Shown here in pieces: positions 20,544 to 32,304 of a stretch of 64,000 nucleotides of DNA. The DNA is from Haliclona indistincta (lineage: Eukaryota; Porifera; Demospongiae; Haplosclerida; Chalinidae), in NCBI GenBank assembly GCA_964017065.1, contig OZ024785.1, forward strand, positions 2,995,142-3,059,141, written 5' to 3'. The stretch's first letter is position 1. The number at the start of each line of letters is the position of its first letter. The position numbers and the translations under genes were made by a program. The notes below the pieces were generated by a model that saw nothing but the letters and a program-made list of their open reading frames with translations, was not told where the DNA came from and ran no database searches.

Positions 20544-23500
20544 CGATCACTGGTTCACCGATATCTCAGGACATTGCTGTGAACACTACAGGAACATTTT
20601 ATCATTCTGAACATTGCGCCTTAATGAACCAGTCGGGTTTTTTATCATCGAATGGGACTGAGGAGCCAATAACTTCTGATGGCGTAGTAACTGTCTACAT
20701 CCATGCCGGTTGTAAATTAAAATTTACTATCATCAGCAATATTAACATCAGCTACAGTTCTATTAATGTCAACTTCAGCAGTATTGAAATCAGGAGTTAT
20801 AACTTCAGCGGTCATATAGAACTTTCAGGTATGAGTATTATTAATAGTTGTTTTATTGTTCAGTTTTATGCATCAAAGGATCGACGTGCAAAACATCACC
20901 ATCAGATAACGATGAGATATTACTGTACTATAAAATTGTGATGATTTTCACGATTGATATTGTATTAGAGCATGTGAGACAACAGCCACAGGCATCATCA
21001 GGTTATGTTCACTGTTGTGTTACATGCTATCAAAATTAATCATTATTTTTAGACAAAAACCAGATGGATTATACTTCTCAATACTGGCTTATCACAACAC
21101 CTCATCCATTATGTACTGGGTATTATCTCTTTGATCATGCTGCTGTAACTACCGCTACTTTTGGTACTTTTACTACTGTTGCTACTTTTGCTACTATTGT
21201 GACACTGATGCCACATAAACACAAAAAGACTGTGTTGACTAATAATAATTCACTTTGTTGTGATCACAGTTTAGAAACACTAGCTCAACATACTGACAGA
21301 ATCTCAGAAACACTGGCTCAACATACTGACAGAATCTCAAAAACACTGACTCAACTTACTGACAGAATCTCAGAAACACTGGCTCAACATACTGACAGAA
21401 TCTCAGAAACACTGACTCAACATACTGACAGAATCTCAGAAACACTGACTCAACATACTGACAGAATCTCAGAAACACTGACTCAACATACTGACAGAAT
21501 CTCAGAAACACTGACTCAACATACTGACAGACTCTTAGAAACAGTGGCTCAGCATACTGACAGACTCTTAGAAACACTGACTCAACATACTGACAGACTC
21601 TTAGAAACAGTGGCTCAGCATACTGATAGCAGGTTAGTCAGAATTCATATATTTTAACTGTAACAGAATAGGTCACTTCTCATGTGAGCTAAATGCCCTA
21701 ATACATTTGACCACAGCCCTTCAATAATAATAGCTAATGCCTGTCCATGTAACGCTAATGAAAACGCCCCATAATTATGCGTCTGCTGAGTTTGAGACTT
21801 CCTAATTGCCGTATGTTCACCGTTCCTTCAATGAGTTATACTTGATTTTTGTCCACTCAAGCGACCACTATGAACGAACTCGAGCTCAAGTTTTGACGAA
21901 AATTTATTTTTCGTCACCTAATCCTAATGACGCCATGATGGTTATTATTATTTCTCATTATATTTTTGTAGGCATATTGACAAGAAAGAGCTCAATAAGG
22001 AAACAGTGAAAACAGTGAGTGCATGTGTGTCTTAACAGTAAGAGCTTGCTTTTCATGACATGAAGCATTGGTTTGTTGATACGTGTATAGCTGGGATGGA
22101 ACTGGAACAAGTATTTCTGCTCAAGGCATAACTCATAAGGCACTGTGTGTTACTATAGACTGATACACTTGTCCTACTATTCCATGACTATAAGTTTTAT
22201 AACGTTTATAACGTCCTTTTTCATTAATTTTAAAGATCTATCTTACATGGAAATGCCTAAGAATTTACTATACTACTATTCATATGTTCATCCCAATATT
22301 ATGGCACTATTTACAGTGTGATGCAGCAAAAATGACTGAGGACAGTGGAGATAGGGACAAGCCATCTCCTCGAGTTGATAATTTGTCAAACAGTTCTGGA
22401 ACACCAGCTCCATTGTCAGACGGTATGAATCTATCCTGCAACTTGTAACTTTAAAGGAGTCTATCTCAGCAGAAATTATTGCTTTGTTGCACGTGATATT
22501 GATGCCTGGAGCGTACTGTGTTTAATCTTATACACAACACTCTTATTCCAACCTGTCAACTGTTACTATCATTAGTGTGCTACAAAATTACTTGTTCAAT
22601 GTAGCCTGAAGTGATGCTGTTGGATTTTTGCATAAAGACTAGTCACTCACATGTACATATAATATATACCGTATGACACTAAATAAGTGCCTCTCGAATC
22701 TCTGTTGAAATGCTTTAATTCTACTGCTTAGGCGGCTTTTACACATAGACAATATCAGTCAAACAATGTGAAAATGCACATGTATTCAACTGCAGCTGTT
22801 TACAGCTGTTTTGTTAGTGGAAGTTAATTAAGCCATTGAAATGTGGGTTTGGTGTGCACACTTGTACTCGCTTGTATGTGAAAAACCAGTGATAGTTGTT
22901 GTTTGAGGACTCTTCATCCTAGTATATAGCCTCGTACAAAAAGTTAGAATTTGATTTGGTGTTAACACGAACGTGTTCTTTTCGTAATATTTTAAGTATT
23001 CGCTTTGGAACACGTTTTGAAAAGTTTTGATGCTCACTTTATCGAACACATGTAAATGGGAGACAAAGTCACAATAAATAACTCAAGATTGTCTGTGTGT
23101 AAACACCACTTCGTGTATTGAATGTCATGTTCGGTGTCACAGGCAACTGCTTACTACTGAGAAAGTCAGTTTGCACTTTGTTTGCTGTATTTCGTTTTCA
23201 GTAGATTTTGTGTCATTTGCCTCCATAATTATTATATAGTTATGTTATGCATGTTCACAGAGTGCATTGATAATTTGTGTTCTTATCTTAGCTTAATAAT
23301 TTCTACAGTTCCAACTCACAAAGAGCTACTTATCGAGTTAAAGGAAGTTACTGAGTGGAAAGAATTGGGACTATTACTGGAGCTACCGTTTTATGAGTTA
23401 AAAAAGATCGAACAGCTGAATAAAGGAGTGGAAGAAAACAAAATAGAGCTGTTTGACTTATGGTTGAAAGATGCTGAAACACCCACTTGGGAAACCATTG

Positions 23501-23547
23501 TTTGTGCTGTCAGAAAATTATATTATCGAAATTTAGCTAAAAAATAG
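20544..23547 (+). CDS. transmembrane protein with 11-residue repeats and a Death domain (5' partial)
   Basis: Exons 20544-20828, 21053-21632, 21972-22014, 22317-22422 and 23309-23547 join in phase and give about 417 aa without a first exon. Exon a encodes an Asn/Ser-rich extracellular domain with Cys and many NxS/T sites, possibly Ig-like. Exon b gives a hydrophobic membrane segment (TTVATFATIVTLM), a basic PHKHKK stop, then eleven 11-residue repeats of the SETLTQHTDRI type. A Ser/Pro linker follows. The last exon encodes a Death-fold domain (HKELLIELKEV, WKELGLLLELP, FYELKKIEQ, TWETIVCAVRKLYYRNLA) with stop at 23547. Death domains self-associate in receptor and adaptor complexes. Predicted role is a receptor that oligomerises through the coil and signals through the Death domain. 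A signal peptide may come from 15610 or be lost in the gap. Confidence 0.75.
21271..21632 (+). repeat. 33 bp in-frame tandem repeat (11-residue coil)
   Basis: Eleven units of 33 bp encode SETLTQHTDRI and variants. Leu and Ile recur at hendecad spacing, compatible with an amphipathic helix or right-handed coiled coil. Copies 5-8 are almost identical, which indicates recent expansion. Confidence 0.9.
21633..23308 (+). other. introns of the Death-domain gene
   Basis: Three introns with two small exons between them. The last intron (22423-23308) is AT-rich and has no visible gene or repeat family. Confidence 0.5.
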
Positions 23548-23636
23548 CTAGAAATTATCTGCGAACATCACACTTTTCAAAAGGTACACGTACAATGTAT
23601 TATGCATGTTCAATTTTGATAATGGTTTATTATCCA

Positions 23637-23827
23637 GGCAAGAGTGCTTCAGACTTTGAGCAGCAACTGGCTGGCGAGTCTCTCAACCAGACTTATCACT
23701 TTTCGTCAGCTTCGTCTCCTCGCTTTCAACAGTCAAGCCAGACTTTCCTGCCTCCAAAGTCGGTCTCTCACCCTCCCTTTCTTCTTCCTACTCCCAGAGT
23801 CTCAATTGTTATAGTTATAATTATGTG
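23637..23827 (+). other. possible extra 3' exon (low confidence)
   Basis: After a good acceptor (ttatccag) an open stretch encodes a Ser/Gln/Pro-rich peptide (KSASDFEQQLAGES, FLPPKS) up to TGA at 23827. It could be an alternative end of the Death-domain gene. The Death exon already ends in a stop, and no donor was found that would connect it. Confidence 0.25.
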
Positions 23828-24050
23828 ACTCTGTCATAAATACTAATGTATTCTCGATAACGTTTGTATTCACTGACTGGGAGACTTGAGCTGGTCATCA
23901 CTAATTTTCCACTTTTTACTCCATGCTGATCACTTTGCTCTCTATAATTCTTTTTCTTATTCTATTTTCCCTCTGTTATTTCCATTCCATGTCTTATTCT
24001 TTTTTCTTTCTGACTGACTTCATTCTCCCATTCTGTGCAACTATACATTA

Positions 24051-24253
24051 CTTTAAACCATAGTATGAATAATTCTCTTTGATGTAACGAACGTTAATGA
24101 GGGCTATAAATCGTGTACAGCCCGCGCGCGTTTCAAGATGGCCGCCGCGTTTGAGAATACACAAACTAACGGCGCTCGGGCTGCCCTGCGATCTTCCTGC
24201 GACGCAAGGTAGCCAGCTAGACGTTAGGCAAGCAGCGCACTATGGTTTAAAGT
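24051..24253. mobile_element. MITE with 15 bp terminal inverted repeats
   Basis: Starts ACTTTAAACCATAGT and ends with the exact reverse complement, 203 bp in total. The interior holds AAGATGGCCGCC, a YY1-like motif, and CG-rich sequence. Non-coding. Confidence 0.6.
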
Positions 24254-24932
24254 AGTTATATACCTCACAGTCGGTATATAACTACTATATAATACAGTAT
24301 ACCCTGGTCATAAAGTGACATACTTAAACAGTGCATGGCATATCATGCTTATTCTGGTCCATCATATTAATGTATTAATTTTTATAATACCACCTTGCAT
24401 TCTTTAACATCTCCTTCCTGTGGAAATATAAGTGCATGCACCTATTAACATGTTAGTACAAAGATGTCTAATATTTATCCCAAATTAATATATCCTTTAT
24501 TAGCTTCAATGTTGTAGTAATCTTTTGTTATTTCTTGTAATCCATCAGTCTTGTTGTAGTCAGTTAAGTCTGTCATCTCCTGTATTAAAGTTTTAGTCAT
24601 GTGAGTGTTGTAAGTCATTGCTCCTCTGTCTGTTTAAATACTGTGTTGTGATTTGAGAATTAGAATTTGATCCAGTGAATTCCTCTCTTGGTTTACTGTT
24701 CACGTTACTACAAACGTGGTTCCAAGATCAACCTTAGTTCTTTCCTAATTAAAAGGCTTATAGTTAAAACAAACCAGCTTGCTGTGTCAATGCAGCCGTG
24801 TAACACAGGACACTGGTAACTGTTGCTGGCAAGATTTACATCCAAGCTACATTACTACACAGCAGTATCAAGGGCAGTATGTATGTCGCTATTACCAGTT
24901 AGCATTTCTTATGATTCTAAACACCTATGCAG

Positions 24933-27106
24933 CATCACCAGAGAATATCACTCGGACAACCAAAAATAATGGTGATCTTCTCACTACCATAGTTGCTACA
25001 GCAGACCAGTTGACCTTGGTATGACTGAGTGACAAAATAATAAACCACTGCAAGAGTTTGTTCTGTTGTCTAAATACACAAACAGCTTGTGTCAGCTTAT
25101 GCACACTATAATTTTGTACAAGAGGGGTTATCATAGCTTGTACTGCTATCACAATATTTATTGCAGGAAGTCTGGTCCATATGCATAGTGATTATTACTG
25201 CTTGTGGTTTAGATCAGGTAAAAGGAAGTACGTCAGTCGTGCTTCACAAGATCGACTCAGATCTATAGTCGTACTATGGACCAAGCCCTCCAGTTTCTCC
25301 TTAATTTCAATCTAATTCACCTAAACACGACGAAATACTCAGAATTGTGAGTTTTTCAATGATGTGAGTAATAGAAAACTGAAAGACTATTTTTCTCCAG
25401 GAACCAAATAAAGGGTCAGGTTCAGTAGATGATGGCATCATGATGCACACTCATCTATGGTAGACAATTCGGGATAAAGCTACACAACCTGATGTACCTG
25501 TGGTACAAGTGACTTTGGAGACTAACATTACACCTCCACCAGTCCCTCCAGCTCCAGAGGAATCATCAGATACTTCATCACATGATATGCACGTACCTAT
25601 CTCAAAGAGAATCAATCACTTGTGCAGGCTACTACAGATAAAGCTTCTGTTTGCCCACATTGACTCCTATATCCAAGGACACTAGTATGCCTGTACTCCT
25701 ACCACCTCCACCTGCCTTCAACAGACAACAATCAGTACCTAGTCAACGTGTCATACCAGATCTGCCTCGTCGACCCAGCCAACTAATAGTACAGCAAACA
25801 GTGTCTTCTGATCCAAACCAACAAGCCTTGGTATGGACTATTATTTATGATGATGCACTTGTATCATTATCTTTTTAATATTCCAGACAATGGTTGCTTC
25901 TCGACCATCATTGACCATAGATGACGAGCAATCACTGAATCTATCAGCTACCAGTATACAAGATGCATCATCTGCAGATCAACCAGTAACAGTAAGCTAT
26001 TAGTAATGGTATCTTGACAGGTACTGACACTTCCTCCTCAGTTCAAGATATCACCATCCCCAGTACTACCACCATCAGTCACTGCACAAGAGCCTCACTA
26101 TCCTACACAAGAGACCACACATACTACTGACTGATACTACTGCTGCTGACGATTATACACCTCTTATCAAGGTATGCTATTGCTGATCCATACTTGTCTT
26201 ATTCAACTGTTTCCTGTAGTCTTCAAGAATTTCACCACCACCACCATCATCCACTACTTCACGACCTCAAACTGGGCATTATCTTGTTCCTGAAACAACG
26301 ACCACAGATAACTCAGTAGAGCAGCTACTGGTGAGCATGAGTGTGTGTGTTGCATACTGTACATAATAATTGGAGTGAGCCTGAGCGAGCCTCACATTGA
26401 TGGTGATCATGTTGCACGGAAACTTTGTATCTATCTATCTGTCATGGGGTGAGTTTGCTGCCCCAATGTTCGTTCCCGAGAATTATAACACGCCTATTCA
26501 ATCAATAACATGTAGTGCACATGGTCAGCTCAATAGGTAACTCCTATTACTTCATACACGCGGAAGCATGAACGAGTGTGCATGATATCTCTGATCCTCT
26601 GGAGCTTGATCGGTAGCTTTGGAGCTTGAGTGACTCTTGCTACATGAGTTAAAGTAGGCTTCTTGAATTGCGTGACAGACTTGGGCAGAAACATTTCAGC
26701 TACTCTGCTGTGAGGCAGCTACACTCCTCGCAAGAGAAGATTGTTGTGTTGTAAAACTAGAGTGCTCTCGGTAAATAAGAAGCTTGCTGTTGCGTATGTA
26801 TGTTGTCAGTGTGCATTGCAAGTTGCTTGCTGCTGGCACTGGTGTTCATAAATCAGCTCAGGCTTGCCCTGCATTCATTGAATGTACTAGTTACTGTTTG
26901 TATTGTCCTCATTACAGAACACGGGACAAGCATCTGATCTCACTGAAGAGGTAAGACTCTCCTTCTCTGTAGTTAGTTAGTCAATACCGAATAGTAATGT
27001 ATGATAATTCTTTCTCGTACATGTACAGGATCTTCAACAGCCATATCTTATTTCTACTGGAAAGGAAGTATCTAAGAAAAAGACTCGGCGATCTTTTGTC
27101 AAATAG
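24933..27106 (+). pseudogene. proline-rich cytoplasmic tail exons of a receptor, decayed
   Basis: A series of phase-0 exon-like blocks encodes Pro/Ser/Thr-rich sequence: 24933-25018 (SPENITRTTKNN), about 25464-25850 (TPPPVPPAPEES, VLLPPPPAFNR, DLPRRPS), 25888-25992, 26041-26170, 26220-26331, 26917-26949 and 27030-27106 (PYLISTGKEVSKKK, ending FVK-stop). Frame breaks and stops occur near 25460, 25684 and 26130, and no transmembrane exon like that of receptor 4 was found, so the gene is probably dead. PxxP clusters suggest SH3 ligands. Its last two exons are homologous to the relic exon pairs at 44764 and 50271. Confidence 0.6.
26332..26916 (+). other. long intron in the proline-rich tail relic
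   Basis: About 585 bp between two Pro-rich exons. It has TG and ATCT short runs and no gene. Confidence 0.4.
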
Positions 27107-27159
27107 AATAAAGTAAAGTAAAAAAGTTTTAATAAAAAAAACTAAAAAGTGTAGGGATG

Positions 27160-27300
27160 ACTCTTGCAAAAGTAAAGGAACAAGATGGGATGATGCTTGC
27201 AAAAGGAAAGGAACAATGCTGCTTGCAAAAGTAAAGGAACAAGATGGGATGATGCTTGCAAAAGTAAAGGAACAAGATTGGATGATGCTTGCAAATGTAA
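27160..27300 (+). repeat. 33 bp tandem repeat
   Basis: Units containing GCTTGCAAAAGTAAAGGAAC and AAGATGGGATGAT are repeated about four times with small changes. They lead directly into the left arm of the next inverted repeat. Confidence 0.7.
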
Positions 27301-27547
27301 AAGTCCCAAGTATCCCTACATCAGCGGCTTGCTGCGATGACGTGCAACTGACAGATGCGGAATCCTCTTACTATACCTTTTACAACCGTCAATTACTTAA
27401 TCGGACTGCGTCCTCCAAACCACAGACATCTCTAGTAAGTCTAGTTATTTACAACCGTCAATTACTTCATCGGACTGCGTCCTCCTTTAAGCCGCTGATG
27501 TAGGGATACTTGGGACTTTTACATTTGCAAGCATCATCCAATCTTGT
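27272..27547. mobile_element. MITE with about 60 bp inverted repeats
   Basis: The left arm ACAAGATTGGATGATGCTTG continues to CCCTACATCAGCGGCTT; the right arm is its exact inverse and ends at 27547. The inner motif (CCCTACATCAG with CTGATGTAGGG) is shared with the element at 41196-41573, so both belong to one family or carry the same inner element. Confidence 0.7.
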
Positions 27548-27616
27548 ACAGCTGAACTATGACTGGTTATACAGGCCCATTGAGCGTTAGACGCTCCTTC
27601 TCGTTATGGGCTCCTG

Positions 27617-28361
27617 GGTGGCGGTATACCCGTTTTATGAATATTAATGAGCGACTTTCTTTTATCTGATGACAGAGCTACGCTAGCAGCGTGAAACTCG
27701 CTCTGATGCATCAATGAGTGTGTCTCAATGTACAATGTATAATGCAGCTTAAAACGTTGCACAATAATTATTATTCTACACCAAAATTAATGTAGGAACA
27801 ATCGACATCGTACGGATAGTCTACGCCTTTTTCACGCCAAAAATCTCTCTTGACTAACCGTGCAGCAAAGGTTACCAGCTGAAATTCGACTCTTATAAAC
27901 CATTTCTAGGTGCTGACCAAGAGTTTTCTGCATTTACTTTTTCTGATTTTAAGAAAAACACTTTTACATTCTAAATCATGGCTGATTTTGCAGTGACGTC
28001 CATGTTTGTCGATGCATAGAACAGCTACGTTCAGCGTGGGTCAACAAAACTCTTGGTCAGCACCTAGAAATGGTTTATAAGAGTCGAATTTCAGCTGGTA
28101 ACCTTTGCTGCACGGTTAGTCAGGAGAGATTTTTGGCGTGAAAAAGGCGTATCCGTACGATGTCGATTGTTCCTACATTATTCTTTGGTGTAGAATAATA
28201 TTGTGCAATGTTTCACGCTGCATTATACATTGAGACACTCATTGATGCATCAGAGCGAGTTTCACGCTGCTAGCGTTGTTCTGTCACGAGCTAGTGCAGC
28301 CTGATACATCTGTAAAAGAAAGACGCTCATTAATATTCATGAAAACGGGTATACCGCCACC
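27617..28361. mobile_element. foldback element with about 330 bp arms
   Basis: The ends GGTGGCGGTATACCCGTTTT and its inverse are followed by long matching arms (ATGAATATTAATGAGCG, CACGCCAAAAATCTCTC, ACCATTTCTAGGTGCTGACC) around a spacer of about 90 bp. It is non-coding and ends about 200 bp upstream of receptor 6. Confidence 0.8.
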
Positions 28362-28568
28362 AACTCATCATGATCTATGGTTCGTGGAATCTGAAAAACA
28401 GAAATCGTAAGGGACCAGCCCCTCCATACGCGGTTAAAGCGAGCGCAAGGATTTCTTTCACACAGCTGAAAGTTTTCAGCTACCAGGGCCAGTCTTCAGG
28501 GTGACTGTCGATCTGTTTTCGCTGCCTTCATTATCAAGTTATCAGTCGAATCGAACTCTTTATCAATC

Positions 28569-30865
28569 ATGCCCCAGTCAAAACTGTCACTAGCAATAAC
28601 TCTCGGGCTTTCTCTTCTTCTGCTAGGATTAATCGCCAATGCTTCAGGTAGCTGCAGTATTTGTTACACCATCAACTCTGCATGTATTCGTCTACATGCA
28701 GATGTGATTACAGAGAGCCCAGTATCAGTGACCACTCTGGGAGGGACCAATGCTCAGTTCCACTGTGCTGGTAATGGTGTCGGTATAATATGGATAGTGG
28801 ATGGATTACCACTGACTGATCAAAGCATTGTGGATCGAGGAATAACTGATAACACAGTATCATCATCAGGCACAGTACAGTCCACTCTCACTGTACCAGC
28901 AACACAAGAGAACGGTGGCACTACTGTACAGTGTGTCATCAGTTCAGCATTAATTGGTGGTGTACAAGTAGTCAGTAACTACTCTACTCTGACAATACTA
29001 CCTGGTATAGCACTGTAGTACACTGTATTATAACGAGTGATGATTGTATGACTCTGATTCAGGTATTGGTCCAGTTGGCAACATAAGATTCATTTCATCA
29101 TTCAGCATTGTTGCATGGAATCCTCCAGCAACTGCTGGTGTACTCAGTGGTCTCTCCTATATAGTGAATGTGATGAACAACAACACTGGTCTAGTGATCG
29201 TCAATGCCACTACCAACAACACCAGCTATCCACTACCTGCTGGTCTCAATATACCATGCCAGTACTACACAGCTAATGTGACAGCATTCTCATCTCAGCA
29301 TCATAGTGAGAGTGTGGTTACTGGGCAGAGAGTACCAGGAGGTATGATTCGTGTTACACACATGTATTGTCTATTAATTTTAATAATTTCTCTAGAATAT
29401 TATGACCTGGCAAGTGTGCCAAGGATTGTAGTAGCCAGCTATAGTACCACTCAATCATCTGTTACTTTCACTGTTAGTATTGAGGAGGTGAGCCTTATTA
29501 ATGACAAGGAAATAATAATAGTAATGTCTACAACTATTATACAATGTAGCTAAGTGATGAGGTTTGCTCAGGCCAAGGATTGATGTCTGTTACATATCCA
29601 AGATTAAATACTGCTGATAGAAAAGCACATGATGAAGTACCTCTAACAAGTGCTGGTGAAGTGGACTACACAGTCATTGTTAAAAGTGGATTTCTGTGCG
29701 CATGTGACATTATGATCATTTTTGATGGCAGAGAAGAAGTTGATATCTTGACTGTGTTTTTCAGTAAGTCATGACTAGTTGATGCTGTGTAGTGTTTAAT
29801 CTGGTCATGCTGTCACAGGTTCCTATAATGTTCAAGACTGTGATGTATCCAGTGACCAGCACACTAGCTCCATACTAGTGGAGTGTACATTTGCCATCAA
29901 TTCAACAGCACCAGGGATTGTAGTGATACAAGATGACCAGAGTCAATATACCATCCACAAGACACTGCAGAGACTGCTGCAGGATAGTGATAAAGGATCT
30001 GTCAACATTACTGGTCTACCAGCAGGAGAGTATAGTGTGAGAGTGTATGACAACAGTCCAGCTACTGACAGCACTAGTGCTGCATATCTGCTTGATCAGT
30101 TAATACACATTATGGAACTACCTAGTCCTAGTTATTTGAGCATCATTTCATCTATGATATTCTCTTCAAGTATGTGCACTCGCTTACCTACAAATAATCA
30201 TGATGGATTAATGGTTTTTCTTTAGAATCTTCAACTAGTTTTTTGATGCATTCAAGTTCCTTCTTGTTTAGCAACAGTGTCACTCCTAGTGTGGTGCTTG
30301 AGTCAACAACAGGTTATTCAGCAAATAATAGTCCATGTCACTACTTCAGTATACTGTGCTGCTTTGTGGATCTTTGTTTATGCAATTCTAGCCCAACAGA
30401 GAGTTTGTTTGTGCATATCATGATACAGTACACACAATTGTCTCTCTCTATTACATATTGCATACTTTAACATCAGATGTTGATGATTGATTGAGTGCTG
30501 TATACATGCAGATATTTTCATCTCTGTCATCATTGTTGGACCATTGTTAGCTCTGCTTGTGATACTGATTGTGGTCTTCACTACTATAGTGTGTGCTGCA
30601 CGTGCTGTTACTATTAGAAGAAATCAACACATTATAGGTATCTAGTGAATAAGTCTTTAATTGTAGCATTAAATAATTTCTAGCTGCAGGTGTTATTGAT
30701 CATGTTCCAGTTGATGATAATCCTGCTTACATCACAATGAAGAGGATCACCTTGAACAAGAACACTGCTTATGAGACTGTTAATATGAAAGACCGTCATT
30801 ATGAGACTGTTGATTATGAGACTGTCAACACTAGTGCTTATGAGAATGTTAACATTACTAGTTGA
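28569..30865 (+). CDS. Ig-FN3 transmembrane receptor with tyrosine-motif tail (receptor 6)
   Basis: Nine exons give about 564 aa: 28569-28647, 28714-29004, 29063-29341, 29396-29487, 29550-29763, 29819-30169, 30226-30312, 30512-30637 and 30690-30865. The first intron is small and open in frame, so the signal peptide (LSLAITLGLSLLLLGLI) could also read through into the Ig domain. The Ig domain has FHC, IIWIVDG and VQC. The FN3 has VAWNPPATAG. The spacer domain reads VCSGQGLMS instead of the usual VCPDQ. Exon 6, stalk, membrane and tail match the receptors at 3486 and 35248. The tail has NPAYITM, TAYETV, HYETV, DYETV and SAYENV. The head is a distinct subtype, and the signal peptide is unlike the others in the cluster. 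Confidence 0.82.
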
Positions 30866-31232
30866 GAGTTTTGGCTTTATACTTGCATTTCAATTTTGAA
30901 TCGTTCACCAAATTTCGTCACCGCAAATTAAGTAACTCAACACTGACACACTAGCATTGTGATTTGCTTGTTGTCTCATAATAGCCGGATAACATGGAGC
31001 TGTCATTTTGAACAACAGACCAAGAAGAGACTCAATAGGCAACCAATGATATAAATGCACAGATTTTGGCTGTTATTTATTATCTTAGGGACTTAAGCGC
31101 ACAACCACATTCTGTAAACAATTCACTTCTATACGTATGTACTATACTGGCTTATGTAATCACAATGATCCATCACTTAGTTATTTTTGTGCCTAAACTG
31201 CACGAACGTTCTGGTCGATAAGGAGTCTGATC
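30866..31232. repeat. duplicated 3' flank
   Basis: No gene. Near-identical to 37532-37896 downstream of receptor 8, part of a 6.67 kb-offset segmental duplication. Confidence 0.7.
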
Positions 31233-31480
31233 ATGAAATCAACAGTGATGATTCTCTATCTATATGGATGATGTGTACAAATACTTATGTTAGTTATGAC
31301 AAGAGCTAGGCATGTATCTTTGATTATACACAGCTATGGCTACAGAGGGTCCAGTGTCAGTGACTACTCTCGAAGGACTAAATGCTCAGTTCCACTGTGC
31401 TAGTAGTGGTAAACTATTTTGATTTGGGAATTAGATGGTTTAACAATTAATGATCATATTGAGAATCGAGGAACAATTGA
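31233..31480 (+). pseudogene. receptor head fragment (receptor 7a)
   Basis: The signal peptide starts MKSTVMILY. A 2 bp difference from the copy at 37897 breaks the frame, and the donor is TT instead of GT. A following partial Ig exon (TEGPVSVTTLEGLNAQFHC) breaks after about 130 bp. The intact version of this Ig subtype is at 62761. Confidence 0.75.
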
Positions 31481-32304
31481 TTGTGTTATGCAGTGAATAC
31501 GTGCCATTGACTGTCAGCTCGCTCATGAGCTCCTTTTAATCTAGCTTTGCCTTCAATCAATGATACAAGCATTGCAATACAATGTAGTGGAATATTAATT
31601 AGCTATGAGGTAGTTTCATGCAGAACTTGCTGTTTTGAGTAAGTTAGTCAGTAACAGTCTTAAGAAGTGAGCATGAACTAAAAGTCGAAATTCTAGCTCA
31701 GATGCCATGGTCTTCAAATTACTATCATGCAGCTGTGGTTTCAAATGAGATAGACCTCAATCAGCAATTTGTATATTATGTCACAGTCATGTTTGAACAA
31801 CAAGATGTCAGTGTATGATGTTACTTTTTAGACAGCAGCAAATACTAGTGACTCATTTGACCTTTAGATAGAATCAATGAATCAAACAGAAAGTAAATTG
31901 AAAGAGCCTATTATGCTGTATGTCTTTCACTAACATATATAATATCCTGGTCTTGGTATTTTCAAGTCTGCCCATAATTATGTAATTTATATTCTGCATG
32001 CTTTTTTATACTAAAATTAATTTTAATTAGTTATACACAAATTAGTGTGGCTTTTGTGAGGATGGGGCAACGCCAGAGAGCAGATCTAAGTGTCTTTGGA
32101 CGTACAAAATTCATCACCAGGCGAAATACCAGCATTTGAATGCTAATACGTTGTAGGCTATTGTAGCCGCCATCTTGTTTTCCGTCATCCTACATAGGGG
32201 GCGCTACCGTGTCTCCCTAATACTACTGAATTGCTGCACGTTTCATGCTTTCCTATTGGGTACGTATCTAGCAACCGGCCGAGTCTGTTCGTTATCATGC
32301 AGGC
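31481..32304. other. intergenic, 5' region of receptor 7
   Basis: Homologous to 38165-38436 joined to 41574-42095. The last 240 bp hold the 160 bp block listed separately. No gene. Confidence 0.6.
32061..32220 (+). promoter_or_regulatory. 160 bp block upstream of head-II receptors (or short repeat element)
   Basis: Runs from GATGGGGCAACGCCAGAGAG to CTACCGTGTCTCCCTAA and contains GCCGCCATCTT, a YY1-like motif. Copies are at 41861-42015 (same orientation, upstream of the next head-II gene) and 38438-38595 (inverted). It may be the promoter of these genes or a short interspersed repeat; both fit. Confidence 0.4.

Noticed and set aside
21356..21577. Minus-strand frame with repeated CQYVESVFLRF
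   Set aside because: Antisense of the 33 bp repeat of the Death-domain gene.
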